The notes beneath the pieces were generated by a model. The model did not search any database, was not told the DNA's origin, and worked only from the letters and a program-made list of their open reading frames with translations. A stretch of 64,000 nucleotides of DNA from Oceanimonas baumannii (lineage in GTDB: Bacteria > Pseudomonadota > Gammaproteobacteria > Enterobacterales > Aeromonadaceae), in assembly GCF_002245495.1 (NCBI RefSeq), contig NZ_NQJF01000003.1:124001-188000 (forward strand). Reading direction: 5' to 3'. This document shows, in pieces, positions 1-8,058 of the stretch; position 1 is the first letter of the stretch; each line of letters starts with the position of its first letter. A program made the position numbers and the translations under genes.

Positions 1-377
1 GCCGACTCCCAGCCAAACCACTGCCGCAGCGCCAGCTGCACCGGCCCGGAGTAATCGAGCAAGTCGGTATAAACAAAGGCCACGATGTAAGACGGCATAG
101 CCAGAGGCAGGATCAGTGCCCATTGCAGCAAGCGCTTACCAGGCAGCTCGCACATAGCCATCAGCCATGCCGCGGGCAAGCCGGCTAGCAGGCTTAGCCC
201 CATTACCAACAGCACCAGCCAGAAGGTATTACCAATATAGGCCGGAAGCACAGAAGCCCACAGATGACGGAAGATGTCTTCTGCGGGCAACAGGGCTTCA
301 ATAACCAATGCCAGAACCGGCAAAGTCAGCACCAGGGCAATGACCCAACTGCTGACCGTCCAACCATATCTTTTCAT
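1..377 (-). CDS. fbpB: Ferric iron ABC transporter permease (FbpB/SfuB type), 3' end outside window
   Basis: The window edge cuts this gene; about 125 N-terminal residues are visible, starting MKRYGWTVSSWV. It begins with a hydrophobic segment, followed by further membrane spans. The stretch reading AMPSYIVAFVYTDLLDY is typical of the iron(III) permeases of the binding-protein-dependent transport family, inner-membrane proteins that pass periplasmic Fe3+ to the cytoplasm. It lies 34 bases downstream of the binding-protein gene on the same strand, so the two form an operon, with an ATPase gene probably beyond the window. The ATG at 377 follows a hairpin and has no strong ribosome site, so translation may be weak compared with the binding protein. 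The class is well supported; the exact symbol is by analogy. Confidence 0.85.
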   Translation of the reverse strand, partial: MKRYGWTVSSWVIALVLTLPVLALVIEALLPAEDIFRHLWASVLPAYIGNTFWLVLLVMGLSLLAGLPAAWLMAMCELPGKRLLQWALILPLAMPSYIVAFVYTDLLDYSGPVQLALRQWFGWES

Positions 378-386
378 GTACTACTC

Positions 387-407
387 AAAACGGGGGCGAA
401 CCCCCGT
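387..407 (-). terminator. Attenuating hairpin between iron binding protein and permease
   Basis: ACGGGGG and CCCCCGT pair around a four-base loop and are followed on the minus strand by TTTT. It sits between the binding-protein stop and the permease start. Such partial terminators usually lower permease expression relative to the abundant periplasmic protein (inference). Confidence 0.6.
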
Positions 408-411
408 CTTT

Positions 412-1425
412 TTACAGATCGTATTTCACTTCGTCTACCAGCTTGATCGCTTCTTTGGCATGTTTTGCCACTTCGGCCAGCGGCAGGGTATCGGATTTGA
501 ACTCACCCCAGCTCTTCACCAGATCGGATGGTTCCACTCCCGGCTTCACCGGATATTCGTGGTTGGCAGAAGCATAGAGATGCTGAGCCTCATCACCGGC
601 CAGGAACTCCATCAGCTTAAGTGCCGCATCCTTGTTTTTGGCATGTTTGGTCATGGCCACGGCGGAAATGTTCACGTGAGTGCCGCGTCCGTCCTGGTTA
701 GGGAAGTTAATGTGCGCTGACTCAGCCCACGCTTTCTGATCGTCGTTGGTCAGCATCACACCATAGTAATAGCTGTTACCCAGCGCATAATCACACACGC
801 CGTCTTTAATGGCTTTCACCTGATCCCGGTCACCGCCCTGAGGCTTGCGTGCCAGGTTGTCTTTCAGGCCCTGCAGCCAGTTTTTGGTGTATTCACTGCC
901 ATGTTCGGCGATCATGGCTGCCGTCAGCGCCACGTTATAAGGGTGCTTGCCACTACGGGTACACAGCTTGCCTTTATACTTGGGATCCGCCAGTTCTTCA
1001 TAAGTAATGTCATCGCGTGCACCTACCCGGTCCACCGAACTGTAAATGGCACGGGCACGGGTGGTCACGGCAAACCACTTGCCATCGGCATCACGATACT
1101 GAGCCGGAATGCTCTCTTCCAGTACCTTGCTTTGCACTGGCTGAGTCAGATCCTTATTCACCACATCCATCAACCGGCTGACATCGACGGTCAGCACCAG
1201 ATCGGCAGGAGACAAACGACCTTCCCGCTCCAGACGCTCTCCCATCCCGTCTTTCATGAATACCACATTCACGTCGATACCGGTTTCTTCGGTAAAGGTG
1301 TCGAGAATCGGCTTGATCAGAAATTCCTGACGGTTGGAGTAAACGTTCACTTCTTCGGCAAAAGCCTGAGCCGTGAAGCTGGACGCCAGCAAAGCGGCGG
1401 CGGAGAGAAAAAACGTTTTGGTCAT
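412..1425 (-). CDS. fbpA: Fe(3+) ABC transporter periplasmic binding protein (FbpA/FutA/IdiA family)
   Basis: This 337-residue exported protein binds ferric iron in the periplasm and delivers it to the permease encoded just downstream. A signal peptide ends at an AxA site around residues 21-23 (AFA then EEVNVYSN). Expected iron-ligand tyrosines are visible: Tyr29 in the first strand and a Tyr triplet at 219-221 in the GNSYYYG motif, characteristic of the FutA/IdiA branch. The length is normal for the family. A Fur-like sequence lies 20-40 bases upstream, consistent with iron repression. The family is clear; whether the substrate is free Fe3+ or a chelate cannot be read from sequence. Confidence 0.9.
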   Translation of the reverse strand: MTKTFFLSAAALLASSFTAQAFAEEVNVYSNRQEFLIKPILDTFTEETGIDVNVVFMKDGMGERLEREGRLSPADLVLTVDVSRLMDVVNKDLTQPVQSKVLEESIPAQYRDADGKWFAVTTRARAIYSSVDRVGARDDITYEELADPKYKGKLCTRSGKHPYNVALTAAMIAEHGSEYTKNWLQGLKDNLARKPQGGDRDQVKAIKDGVCDYALGNSYYYGVMLTNDDQKAWAESAHINFPNQDGRGTHVNISAVAMTKHAKNKDAALKLMEFLAGDEAQHLYASANHEYPVKPGVEPSDLVKSWGEFKSDTLPLAEVAKHAKEAIKLVDEVKYDL

Positions 1426-1446
1426 CGTCCGGTTCCATTAGGTTGA

Positions 1447-1466
1447 CTGAGAATAATTAACGTTCA
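1447..1466 (-). promoter_or_regulatory. Possible Fur box upstream of the iron binding protein
   Basis: On the minus strand the bases read AATTATTCTCA, close to the core AATnATTCTCA found in many Fur sites. The position 20-40 bases before the start codon of an iron-uptake gene supports it. It is an imperfect match, judged by eye. Confidence 0.45.
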
Positions 1467-1558
1467 GAAGTATACAGAGGACATAACGGGAATCAACTAC
1501 CAAAGCGCATTGAAATAAGAAAAATTTTCATCTGCAATACGATCTTTTGCGCCAGATC

Positions 1559-1583
1559 AAAAAAGAGGAGCACCAGGCTCCTC
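1559..1583 (-). terminator. Rho-independent terminator after amtB
   Basis: GAGGAGC and GCTCCTC pair around a five-base loop and are followed on the minus strand by six T. It lies 30 bases beyond the amtB stop codon. Confidence 0.85.
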
Positions 1584-1612
1584 AAAACAAGACATCGTGT
1601 CTCGTGACATCG

Positions 1613-2839
1613 TTAACGGGGTTTCAGAGTGACAAATTCGGGATAAGCATCAATACCGCAGTCGATAAGGTCCATACCCGACAACTCTTCCTCTTCCCCC
1701 ACCCGAATGCCCATGGTGCGCTTGAGGCCATACCACACCAGCAGGCTGACACCGAACGACCAGCCCCCAATGACCAGAATGCCTGCAAGCTGGGCCAGGA
1801 AGGTGGCGTCAGCGTTGGCCACCGGTACCAGCAGCAGCCCCAGAGTGCCACAGATACCGTGTACCGAGATGGCCCCCACAGGATCATCAATGCACAGCCG
1901 ATCCAGACCCACAATGGCATACACCACCAGCACACCGGCCAGCAGACCGATAAGCGCCGCCCACAAGTGCCCCGGTGACAGCGGATCCGCCGTAATCGCT
2001 ACCAGCCCGGCCAGGGCACCGTTCAGGATCATGGTCAGATCAGCCTTGCCCCAGGTCAGTTTAGTGACCAGCAGCGCGCCAATGGCTCCGGTGGCGGCAG
2101 CAGCATTGGTGTTAACAAAAATACGGGCGACTGCGGTTGCGTTCTCTACATCCGATACCAGCAGCTGAGACCCACCATTAAAGCCGAACCAGCCCATCCA
2201 CAGAATAAAGGTCCCCAGCGTCGCCAGTGGCATGTTGGAGCCGGGAATGGGATGAATATCTCCGTTTTTGCCATACTTGCCTTTGCGCGCCCCCAGCAGC
2301 AGTACCCCGGCCAGGGCCGCCGCGGCACCGGCCATATGCACGATGCCGGATCCGGCAAAATCGGTGAATCCCCATTCCGACAGAAAGCCTCCGCCCCAGG
2401 TCCAGTAGCCCTCAACGGGATAGATAAAGCCGGTCATCACCACGCTGAAGGCAAGAAAGGCCCAGAGTTTCATACGCTCAGCCACGGCTCCGGAGACAAT
2501 GGACATGGCGGTCGCCACAAACACTACCTGAAAGAAAAAGTCCGACTCCAGCGCATGATCCGCATCGGCGCTGGCGCTGCCGAGTAAACCTCCGAGGCTT
2601 GGTAGTACGCCACCCTCCGGATTGTTCACATACATAATGGAGTAACCCACCAGCAGGTACATGGTGCAGGCAATGGCAAACAACAAAATGTTCTTGGTAA
2701 GAATTTCGGTGGTGTTTTTGGCCCGTACCAGACCGGCTTCCAACATCGCAAACCCCGCGGCCATCCACATCACCAGCACACCCGACATCAGAAAATAAAA
2801 CGTGTCGAGGGCAAATTTCACTTCGGTCAGTGCATCCAT
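1613..2839 (-). CDS. amtB: Ammonium transporter AmtB
   Basis: This 408-residue polytopic protein conducts ammonium/ammonia across the inner membrane. Landmarks of the Amt family are present: the DFAGSGIVHMAG segment with the structural Asp and first pore His, and GAISVHGICG with the second pore His. The N-terminus reads FYFLMSGVLVMWMAAGFAMLEAG without an obvious cleavable signal peptide, unlike E. coli AmtB. It is the second gene of glnK-amtB, 12 bases after the glnK stop, with a GGGAGAG ribosome site. Expression should follow nitrogen limitation through the shared sigma-54 promoter, and transport should be blocked by unmodified GlnK. Confidence 0.97.
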   Translation of the reverse strand: MDALTEVKFALDTFYFLMSGVLVMWMAAGFAMLEAGLVRAKNTTEILTKNILLFAIACTMYLLVGYSIMYVNNPEGGVLPSLGGLLGSASADADHALESDFFFQVVFVATAMSIVSGAVAERMKLWAFLAFSVVMTGFIYPVEGYWTWGGGFLSEWGFTDFAGSGIVHMAGAAAALAGVLLLGARKGKYGKNGDIHPIPGSNMPLATLGTFILWMGWFGFNGGSQLLVSDVENATAVARIFVNTNAAAATGAIGALLVTKLTWGKADLTMILNGALAGLVAITADPLSPGHLWAALIGLLAGVLVVYAIVGLDRLCIDDPVGAISVHGICGTLGLLLVPVANADATFLAQLAGILVIGGWSFGVSLLVWYGLKRTMGIRVGEEEELSGMDLIDCGIDAYPEFVTLKPR

Positions 2840-2851
2840 GACAGCTCTCCC

Positions 2852-3217
<366 letters not shown>

Positions 3218-3230
3218 TCACTTAACTCAT

Positions 3231-3246
3231 TACAAGCATCGTGCCA
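3231..3246 (-). promoter_or_regulatory. Sigma-54 (-24/-12) promoter of glnK-amtB
   Basis: On the minus strand the bases read TGGCAC, five bases, TTGTA, matching the RpoN consensus TGGCAC-N5-TTGCW at all but one position. Predicted transcription starts about 30 bases before the glnK ATG. The adjacent nitrogen-control genes make this a confident call. Confidence 0.85.
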
Positions 3247-3339
3247 GTTTTTTATTCACCTATATTCAATGACTTATGAAGATGCACATGGATGAAAGCT
3301 CAGCCAAAATGTTATGCTGGTGCAATGAAAAAGCAGTTA

Positions 3340-3354
3340 GCACCAAAACGGTGC
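3340..3354. promoter_or_regulatory. NtrC-type enhancer palindrome
   Basis: GCACC-N5-GGTGC is a perfect inverted repeat matching the core of classical NtrC sites (TGCACCA-N3-TGGTGCA). Its centre is about 100 bases upstream of the glnK -24 element, a usual enhancer distance. An extra TGGTGC half-site lies at 3318-3323. It also ends one base before the ribosome site of the divergent arfB. Confidence 0.65.
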
Positions 3355-3367
3355 GAAGGAAGTGAGC

Positions 3368-3784
3368 ATGCTGGAAATATCCGCCCGGGTGAGCATCCCG
3401 GACCATGAGCTGGAGTTTATTACCATGCGGGCTGGCGGCCCGGGGGGCCAGCACGTCAACAAAACCGACTCGGCGGTGCAACTGCGCTTTGACTACGCCA
3501 ACAGTCCCAGTCTGCCGGACGTTTACAAAGAGGCACTGACCAGCATGAAAGATCACAGAGTATTACCCAGTGGCCTTATTTTGATCAGGGTGGAAAGTGA
3601 GCGCAGCCAGCTGATGAACAAGGAAGCCGCAAAAGAGGCACTGACAGCGCTGCTGCAGAAGGCTGGCAAGCCGGTCAAGGTTCGCCGCCCGACCAAACCC
3701 AGCAAGGCGGCCAAAGCCAAGCGTACCGACAGCAAAACTCACAGGGGCAAAATCAAAAGCGCAAGAGGGAAAGTGAAGTTTTAA
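3368..3784 (+). CDS. arfB: Alternative ribosome-rescue factor ArfB (peptidyl-tRNA hydrolase)
   Basis: This 138-residue protein releases peptides from ribosomes stalled without a stop codon. It has the release-factor catalytic GGQ at residues 26-28 within AGGPGGQHVNKTDSAVQL, and a long Lys/Arg-rich tail (RPTKPSKAAKAKR onward) that enters the empty mRNA channel. The size matches YaeJ/ArfB, and the codon-recognition domain of RF1/RF2 is absent. An upstream GTG at 3362 is possible, but AAGGA at 3356-3360 is ideally spaced only for the ATG at 3368. It is transcribed divergently from glnK and shares that regulatory interval. Confidence 0.93.
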   Translation: MLEISARVSIPDHELEFITMRAGGPGGQHVNKTDSAVQLRFDYANSPSLPDVYKEALTSMKDHRVLPSGLILIRVESERSQLMNKEAAKEALTALLQKAGKPVKVRRPTKPSKAAKAKRTDSKTHRGKIKSARGKVKF

Positions 3785-3796
3785 ATTAAACCTGCC

Positions 3797-3860
3797 GTCA
3801 TCTCCGCGAAGGCGGAGATCCAGAGCGGTTTGCACTGGCCCCCGCCTGCGCGGGGGTGAC
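3797..3860. repeat. REP-like inverted pair R1, between arfB and yacL 3' ends
   Basis: Two palindromic units in opposite orientation, at 3797-3822 and 3836-3860, have the form GTCAtctCCGCg-aagg-CGGagatCCA. They sit exactly between convergent genes, where the hairpins could end both transcripts. Related units occur at 7873, 22897 and 30693. Confidence 0.75.
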
Positions 3861-3873
3861 AAGTGTTACCAGC

Positions 3874-4233
3874 CTAGCGACCGGTCAGGAATGCCTGCCA
3901 CTGGGTCAGTAACCGGGCCAGATCATCCAGGCCGCAACCGGCATAATGGGCATCATCGTAGTAGTGCATGCCCTCTTCCAGTTCACCACTGTCGAACGCC
4001 AGGCCATGGCCGATCAATTCAGCCTCGCCGTCGCCGAGCGCCAGGGTAAACTCGGCATATTCCTTGCGTACTTCGTCCTGATGGCGGCTGTCGACCGCCT
4101 CAATGGCCACCAGTAAGCGCTCAGCTTCGGCGACATCCACCTCGTCGGTCAGCCACTGACCAAAAGCCTCATGCCCCATGTCACAACGGGCGCGGCAGCG
4201 GCCGTCCAGATCACGAACAAAATCGAATTCCAT
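3874..4233 (-). CDS. yacL: YacL family protein (UPF0231)
   Basis: This acidic 119-residue protein belongs to the uncharacterised UPF0231/YacL family; the MEFDFVRDLDGRCRARCDMGH start and EEGMHYYDDAHYAGCGLDD segment align by recall with E. coli YacL. No function is established. Longer readings reach 4314 but would run into the next gene; the GGGGA at 4241-4245 is correctly spaced for the ATG at 4233, giving the usual family length. In E. coli yacL follows acnB; here acnB is 6 kb away. Confidence 0.85.
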   Translation of the reverse strand: MEFDFVRDLDGRCRARCDMGHEAFGQWLTDEVDVAEAERLLVAIEAVDSRHQDEVRKEYAEFTLALGDGEAELIGHGLAFDSGELEEGMHYYDDAHYAGCGLDDLARLLTQWQAFLTGR

Positions 4234-4264
4234 GGCCATCTCCCCGGCAGAAAAAAGGCGCATT

Positions 4265-5296
4265 CTAGCCGTTGCGGCCGGCCCCGGACAAGCCATGTCC
4301 TGCACGCCCGGCAAGCACCCGCCACAGCTTGCCGCCGGTAACCCGAAAGGGTCTCAGGATCAGGGTGCTCATGCGCTGGTAACGCAGGTTATCTTTCTCC
4401 CCTACCCCGAACTCCAGTGGCTCCGGCTGGTGTCCGGTCACATACAGGGTGCCGAACATCCAGTCCCATAGCGACAGATTAGTACCAAAGTTCAGGCTGA
4501 AATGGCGGGGATCCTTGCTGTGATGGATCTGATGCTGAGCCGGGCTGTTAATCAGGTGCTCGATCACAGGACCAAACGACAGCCATACATGACTGTGCCG
4601 CAAATTGGCAGCCAATGAATTAAACAGCAGCACCAGGTAACTGACACCAAACAGGGTATACTTGCTCACCTTGCCACCGCTCAGATAAAAGAACAGTCCG
4701 GCGAACAACGCCAGCGCCGTACCTTTGCACAACTTTTCGATGAGTTTTTCCACGATATGCACACGGCTGGCGGTGACCGGCACCATCACGGTCGCGGAAT
4801 GATGCACCTTGTGAAACTCCCACAACCAGCGGCCGTGAAAGGCCCTGTGTACCCAGTAGTGCACAAAGTCCGATACCAGAAACGCGCCCAGGCCATAGGC
4901 AAGCATCAGACCGGTGCTTTCACCGTGCCAGGCACGTTCCCCCCACCACTGTGCAAGCGTGGAGCTGACCTCCCCCGAGTGCAGCAGGTACGGATCAAGC
5001 CAGTTCAATAACGGCACGATAAGGGCTGCATGTAACAGCACCCGCAGAAAATAGTATTGGTAATCGATGATCGCAGAACGATGCAGCCAGACCCGCCGGC
5101 CGCCGAGAAAATGCCCGAAATGGCGGTAATGGCCATCGTTTCGACGACGATACTGCAGATAGGCCACAACCAGGGAAATAGCCAAGAATACCACACCCAG
5201 ACGGCCATTGAGATCAAACAGCCCGGTAAAACGGTGCCAGAGAGGCAACCATCCCTGGCTGTACAGGACGTCGGCCAGCGCCATCATTTGTTCCAT
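4265..5296 (-). CDS. Sterol desaturase / fatty acid hydroxylase superfamily membrane protein
   Basis: This 343-residue integral membrane protein has the histidine clusters that bind the di-iron centre of the superfamily: HYWVH (146-150), HKVHH (162-166) and HQIHH (255-259). Several hydrophobic spans surround them (roughly 33-48, 85-100, 130-148, 195-225). Bacterial relatives hydroxylate or desaturate lipids, but the substrate cannot be told from sequence and bacteria of this group do not make sterols. It is a single gene read towards yacL, ending 31 bases before the yacL start. Confidence 0.85.
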   Translation of the reverse strand: MEQMMALADVLYSQGWLPLWHRFTGLFDLNGRLGVVFLAISLVVAYLQYRRRNDGHYRHFGHFLGGRRVWLHRSAIIDYQYYFLRVLLHAALIVPLLNWLDPYLLHSGEVSSTLAQWWGERAWHGESTGLMLAYGLGAFLVSDFVHYWVHRAFHGRWLWEFHKVHHSATVMVPVTASRVHIVEKLIEKLCKGTALALFAGLFFYLSGGKVSKYTLFGVSYLVLLFNSLAANLRHSHVWLSFGPVIEHLINSPAQHQIHHSKDPRHFSLNFGTNLSLWDWMFGTLYVTGHQPEPLEFGVGEKDNLRYQRMSTLILRPFRVTGGKLWRVLAGRAGHGLSGAGRNG

Positions 5297-5569
5297 GCCG
5301 CCTTGCTCATTTACTCAATCACACAAAGAAGATGGAAGCTTAAAGGAAATTCAGTCTCAGTTCTATTCTTACCATCAATACTGACCCTGCAGTCAAGTGG
5401 TTATTATTCATACTAAAGACGAACAAATTTCACTCTTTTATTGTATCCATTTTCTGGTCGTTGCCATGTATATCCAGTATCCTATGCGCCCTTCAGCGCT
5501 CTGGTTTTGCACCGGCGCCCAAGAAAAACATAACAAAACCAACACCCGTAGATACATACCGGAAAAAAT

Positions 5570-6967
5570 ATGTCCAACACGCAGCAATCTTCACATCAGA
5601 GCGATCTGGTGTACCGGCTTCATGACAAGCCGCCGTTTATACAGTCTCTGTTCGCCGCCATTCAACACTTGCTGGCGTTGTTTGTTGCTGTGATTACCCC
5701 ACCACTGCTTATTTGTCAGGCGCTGGATATTCCTGCAGCCGACACCGCGCACATCATCAGCATGTCGTTGTTTATCACAGGAGTGGCTTCTTTTATCCAA
5801 ATGAAACGAGTCGGTCCGGTTGGCACCGGCCTGCTGTCCATACAGGGCACCAGCTTTAACTTTCTCGGCCCCATCATTGCCAGTGGCCTGGCCATGAAAG
5901 ATGGCGGGGTCACCACCGAAGCCATGCTGGCAGCGATTTTCGGCACCGCCTTGCTGGCCGCCCCCACCGAGATGATCATTTCCCGTTTCCTGCATCTGGC
6001 CCGGCGTATTATTTCTCCTCTGGTGAGCGGCATTATCGTCACTCTGATCGGCCTGACCCTGATCCAGATTGGCCTCACCTCTATTGGCGGTGGATATAGT
6101 GCCATGGCTGCCGGCGAGTTCGGCTCACTGGAAAACCTGGCTCTGGCCGGTACCGTGCTCGGCATTATCATTCTGATGAACCGCAGCCGTAATCCTTATG
6201 TACGCCTGTCTTCCATTCTGGTGGCCATGGTTGCCGGTACCCTGCTGGCCTGGCAGATGGGCAAGCTGGCCCCGCTGTCAGACAACCTGCCCACTCTGGC
6301 CCTGCCCATCCCCATGCAGTATGGTCTTGGCTTTGATGCTTCCCTGTTCATTCCGCTGGTACTGGTGTACATCATCACCGCACTGGAAGCCATTGGTGAT
6401 ACCACCGCCACGTCGGAAGTTTCCGGTGAACCGGTGTCCGGCCCGGTGTACATGAGCCGCCTTAAGGGCTGTGTGCTGGGTGACGGTGTGAACTCATCAC
6501 TGGCATCCGTGTTCAATACCTTCCCGGTGTCCACCTTCAGTCAGAACAATGGCGTTATTCAGATGACCGGTGTTGCCAGCCGACACGTGGGCTTTTTTGT
6601 TGCCGCCATTCTTGTGGTCATGGGCCTGTTCCCGGCCATTAGCACTCTGGTGCAGCGAATTCCCGAGCCGGTGCTGGGTGGTGCCACCCTGGTGATGTTC
6701 GGCTCTATCGCTGCCGCCGGTGTACGCATCCTGTCCCGTGAAACCCTGGATCGTAGAGCACTGTTCATCATTGCCATTTCCTTTGGCGTGGGCCTGGGCA
6801 TTTCTCAAAAGCCGGATATTCTGCAGTTTATGCCTGATATCATTAAGAATGTGTTTTCCTCTGGTATCTCTGCCGGCGGTATTACGGCCATCGTCATGAA
6901 CCTGATCATGCCGGAGAACAAGCCGGTAAATGACAGCGCCGCCGAGAACGAAGCTCAGCGGACATAA
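5570..6967 (+). CDS. xanP: Xanthine:H+ symporter XanP (NCS2/NAT family)
   Basis: This 465-residue inner-membrane purine permease takes up xanthine with protons. The NAT signature [17 protein letters not shown] starts at Gln325. Glu273, Asp277 and Asp305 match the substrate-site acidic residues of E. coli XanQ by position. The N-terminal [12 protein letters not shown] and the [10 protein letters not shown] segment resemble E. coli XanP more than XanQ or UacT. The gene stands alone, with its own terminator. The 273 bases upstream are AT-rich; I see no recognisable riboswitch there. Confidence 0.9.
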   Translation: MSNTQQSSHQSDLVYRLHDKPPFIQSLFAAIQHLLALFVAVITPPLLICQALDIPAADTAHIISMSLFITGVASFIQMKRVGPVGTGLLSIQGTSFNFLGPIIASGLAMKDGGVTTEAMLAAIFGTALLAAPTEMIISRFLHLARRIISPLVSGIIVTLIGLTLIQIGLTSIGGGYSAMAAGEFGSLENLALAGTVLGIIILMNRSRNPYVRLSSILVAMVAGTLLAWQMGKLAPLSDNLPTLALPIPMQYGLGFDASLFIPLVLVYIITALEAIGDTTATSEVSGEPVSGPVYMSRLKGCVLGDGVNSSLASVFNTFPVSTFSQNNGVIQMTGVASRHVGFFVAAILVVMGLFPAISTLVQRIPEPVLGGATLVMFGSIAAAGVRILSRETLDRRALFIIAISFGVGLGISQKPDILQFMPDIIKNVFSSGISAGGITAIVMNLIMPENKPVNDSAAENEAQRT

Positions 6968-6982
6968 AAACCGATGAGAAGA

Positions 6983-7020
6983 GACCGGAAACTGGCGCAG
7001 GCCGGCTTCCGGTCTTTTTT
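6983..7020 (+). terminator. Rho-independent terminator after xanP
   Basis: GACCGGAA and TTCCGGTC pair around a 16-base loop (which itself contains a short GC stem), followed by a run of T. It begins 16 bases after the xanP stop. Confidence 0.9.
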
Positions 7021-7045
7021 ATCCGGTAGTCCCTCACCTCACCAG

Positions 7046-7726
7046 TCACATCGCCCAGCGGCGCAGCAAATTGTGGTACACGCCGGTGAGCTGAACGCTG
7101 GCTTCACTGCTGCTACCCAGTTGCTGGTTGATACTCTGAATGCCGGAATCCAGATCAAACAACAGACTGCGCTGGCCGTCGTCCCGTACCATACTCTGAA
7201 TCCAGAAAAATGAGCTGATGCGCGCACCGCGGGTCACCGGAAGTACCTTGTGCAAGCTGGAAGACGGATACAGAATCAGATCGCCGGCGGGCAATTTGAC
7301 GCTGTGTGCCCCATAGGTATCTTCAACAACCAGCTCCCCCCCTTCATACTCTTCCGGGTTGCAAAAAAACAGGGTAGCCGACAGATCGGTACGGATACGC
7401 TCGCCCGTGGCTTTATTCACGCGCACGGCATTATCCACATGAATGCCAAACGACTGACCGCCCTGATAGCAGTTAAATAACGGCGGGAAGATTTTCTCTG
7501 GCAGGGCGGCGGCGACAAACAGTGGATGACAGGACAGAGCGTCGGTAATCATCTTGCCAATCACAGCGGCGGTTTCACTGTCTTCGGGCAATTGCAGATT
7601 ATGCTTGGCCTGAGCAGACTGAAAGCCGGCAGTAGCATTGCCATCTATCCATTGGGCGGCCAGCAGCCGCTCGCGGCATTCGGCCACCTGCTCGGCGCTG
7701 AGTACACCGGGTATATGCAGCATCAT
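7046..7726 (-). CDS. piuC: Fe(II)/2-oxoglutarate-dependent hydroxylase PiuC/YbiX
   Basis: This 226-residue PKHD-type dioxygenase has the iron triad His96-x-Asp98 and His159, with the 2-oxoglutarate Arg at 169 ([13 protein letters not shown]). It closely resembles E. coli YbiX, which lies next to the siderophore receptor gene fiu there too. The cellular substrate is unproven; linkage to iron uptake suggests siderophore processing or maintenance of the receptor system. It is read in the same direction as the receptor, 332 bases downstream of it. AAGAGAA before the ATG at 7726 serves as ribosome site. Confidence 0.93.
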   Translation of the reverse strand: MMLHIPGVLSAEQVAECRERLLAAQWIDGNATAGFQSAQAKHNLQLPEDSETAAVIGKMITDALSCHPLFVAAALPEKIFPPLFNCYQGGQSFGIHVDNAVRVNKATGERIRTDLSATLFFCNPEEYEGGELVVEDTYGAHSVKLPAGDLILYPSSSLHKVLPVTRGARISSFFWIQSMVRDDGQRSLLFDLDSGIQSINQQLGSSSEASVQLTGVYHNLLRRWAM

Positions 7727-7755
7727 GATGAAATTCTCTTTTCGTGATAATGAAT

Positions 7756-7776
7756 AAAGCCCCGTGAGGGGCTTTT
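7756..7776 (-). terminator. Hairpin in the fiu-piuC interval
   Basis: AAAGCCCC and GGGGCTTT pair around GTGA. On the minus strand it is followed by TTTATTC, a weak T-run, 30 bases before piuC. It could limit read-through from fiu into piuC or shape the piuC leader. Confidence 0.5.
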
Positions 7777-7872
7777 GAATTAATAACGTTTACCTGCACC
7801 AATATGGTGACCATTGCCGTTTCGCACCATGAAACCAAATAGACAGTCTGCCTCGGACTCCCGTCGCATTTT

Positions 7873-7973
7873 GTCATTCCCGTGAAAACGGGCATCCAGA
7901 ACAGAAGTGGACGAAGGTAAACATGGCTCGACCTGTTACATGGAGTCCCGGCCCCTCCTTCGCGGGAATAACG
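7873..7973. repeat. REP-like inverted pair R4, between fiu and piuC
   Basis: Unit one (7873-7898, GTCATTCCCGTG...) and an inverted, less perfect unit two (7941-7973) are separated by about 40 bases. Apart from these and the hairpin at 7756, I see no gene in the 332-base gap 7727-8058; the open frames there are short and unlike any family I know. Confidence 0.65.
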
Positions 7974-8058
7974 TTTCTGTGCCTGGGTGAAGCGCTGACG
8001 ATCCGGCCCGACGGGGCTCAATACAACAGACCATGCTTTGGTCAGGCCAGACTTTTCA

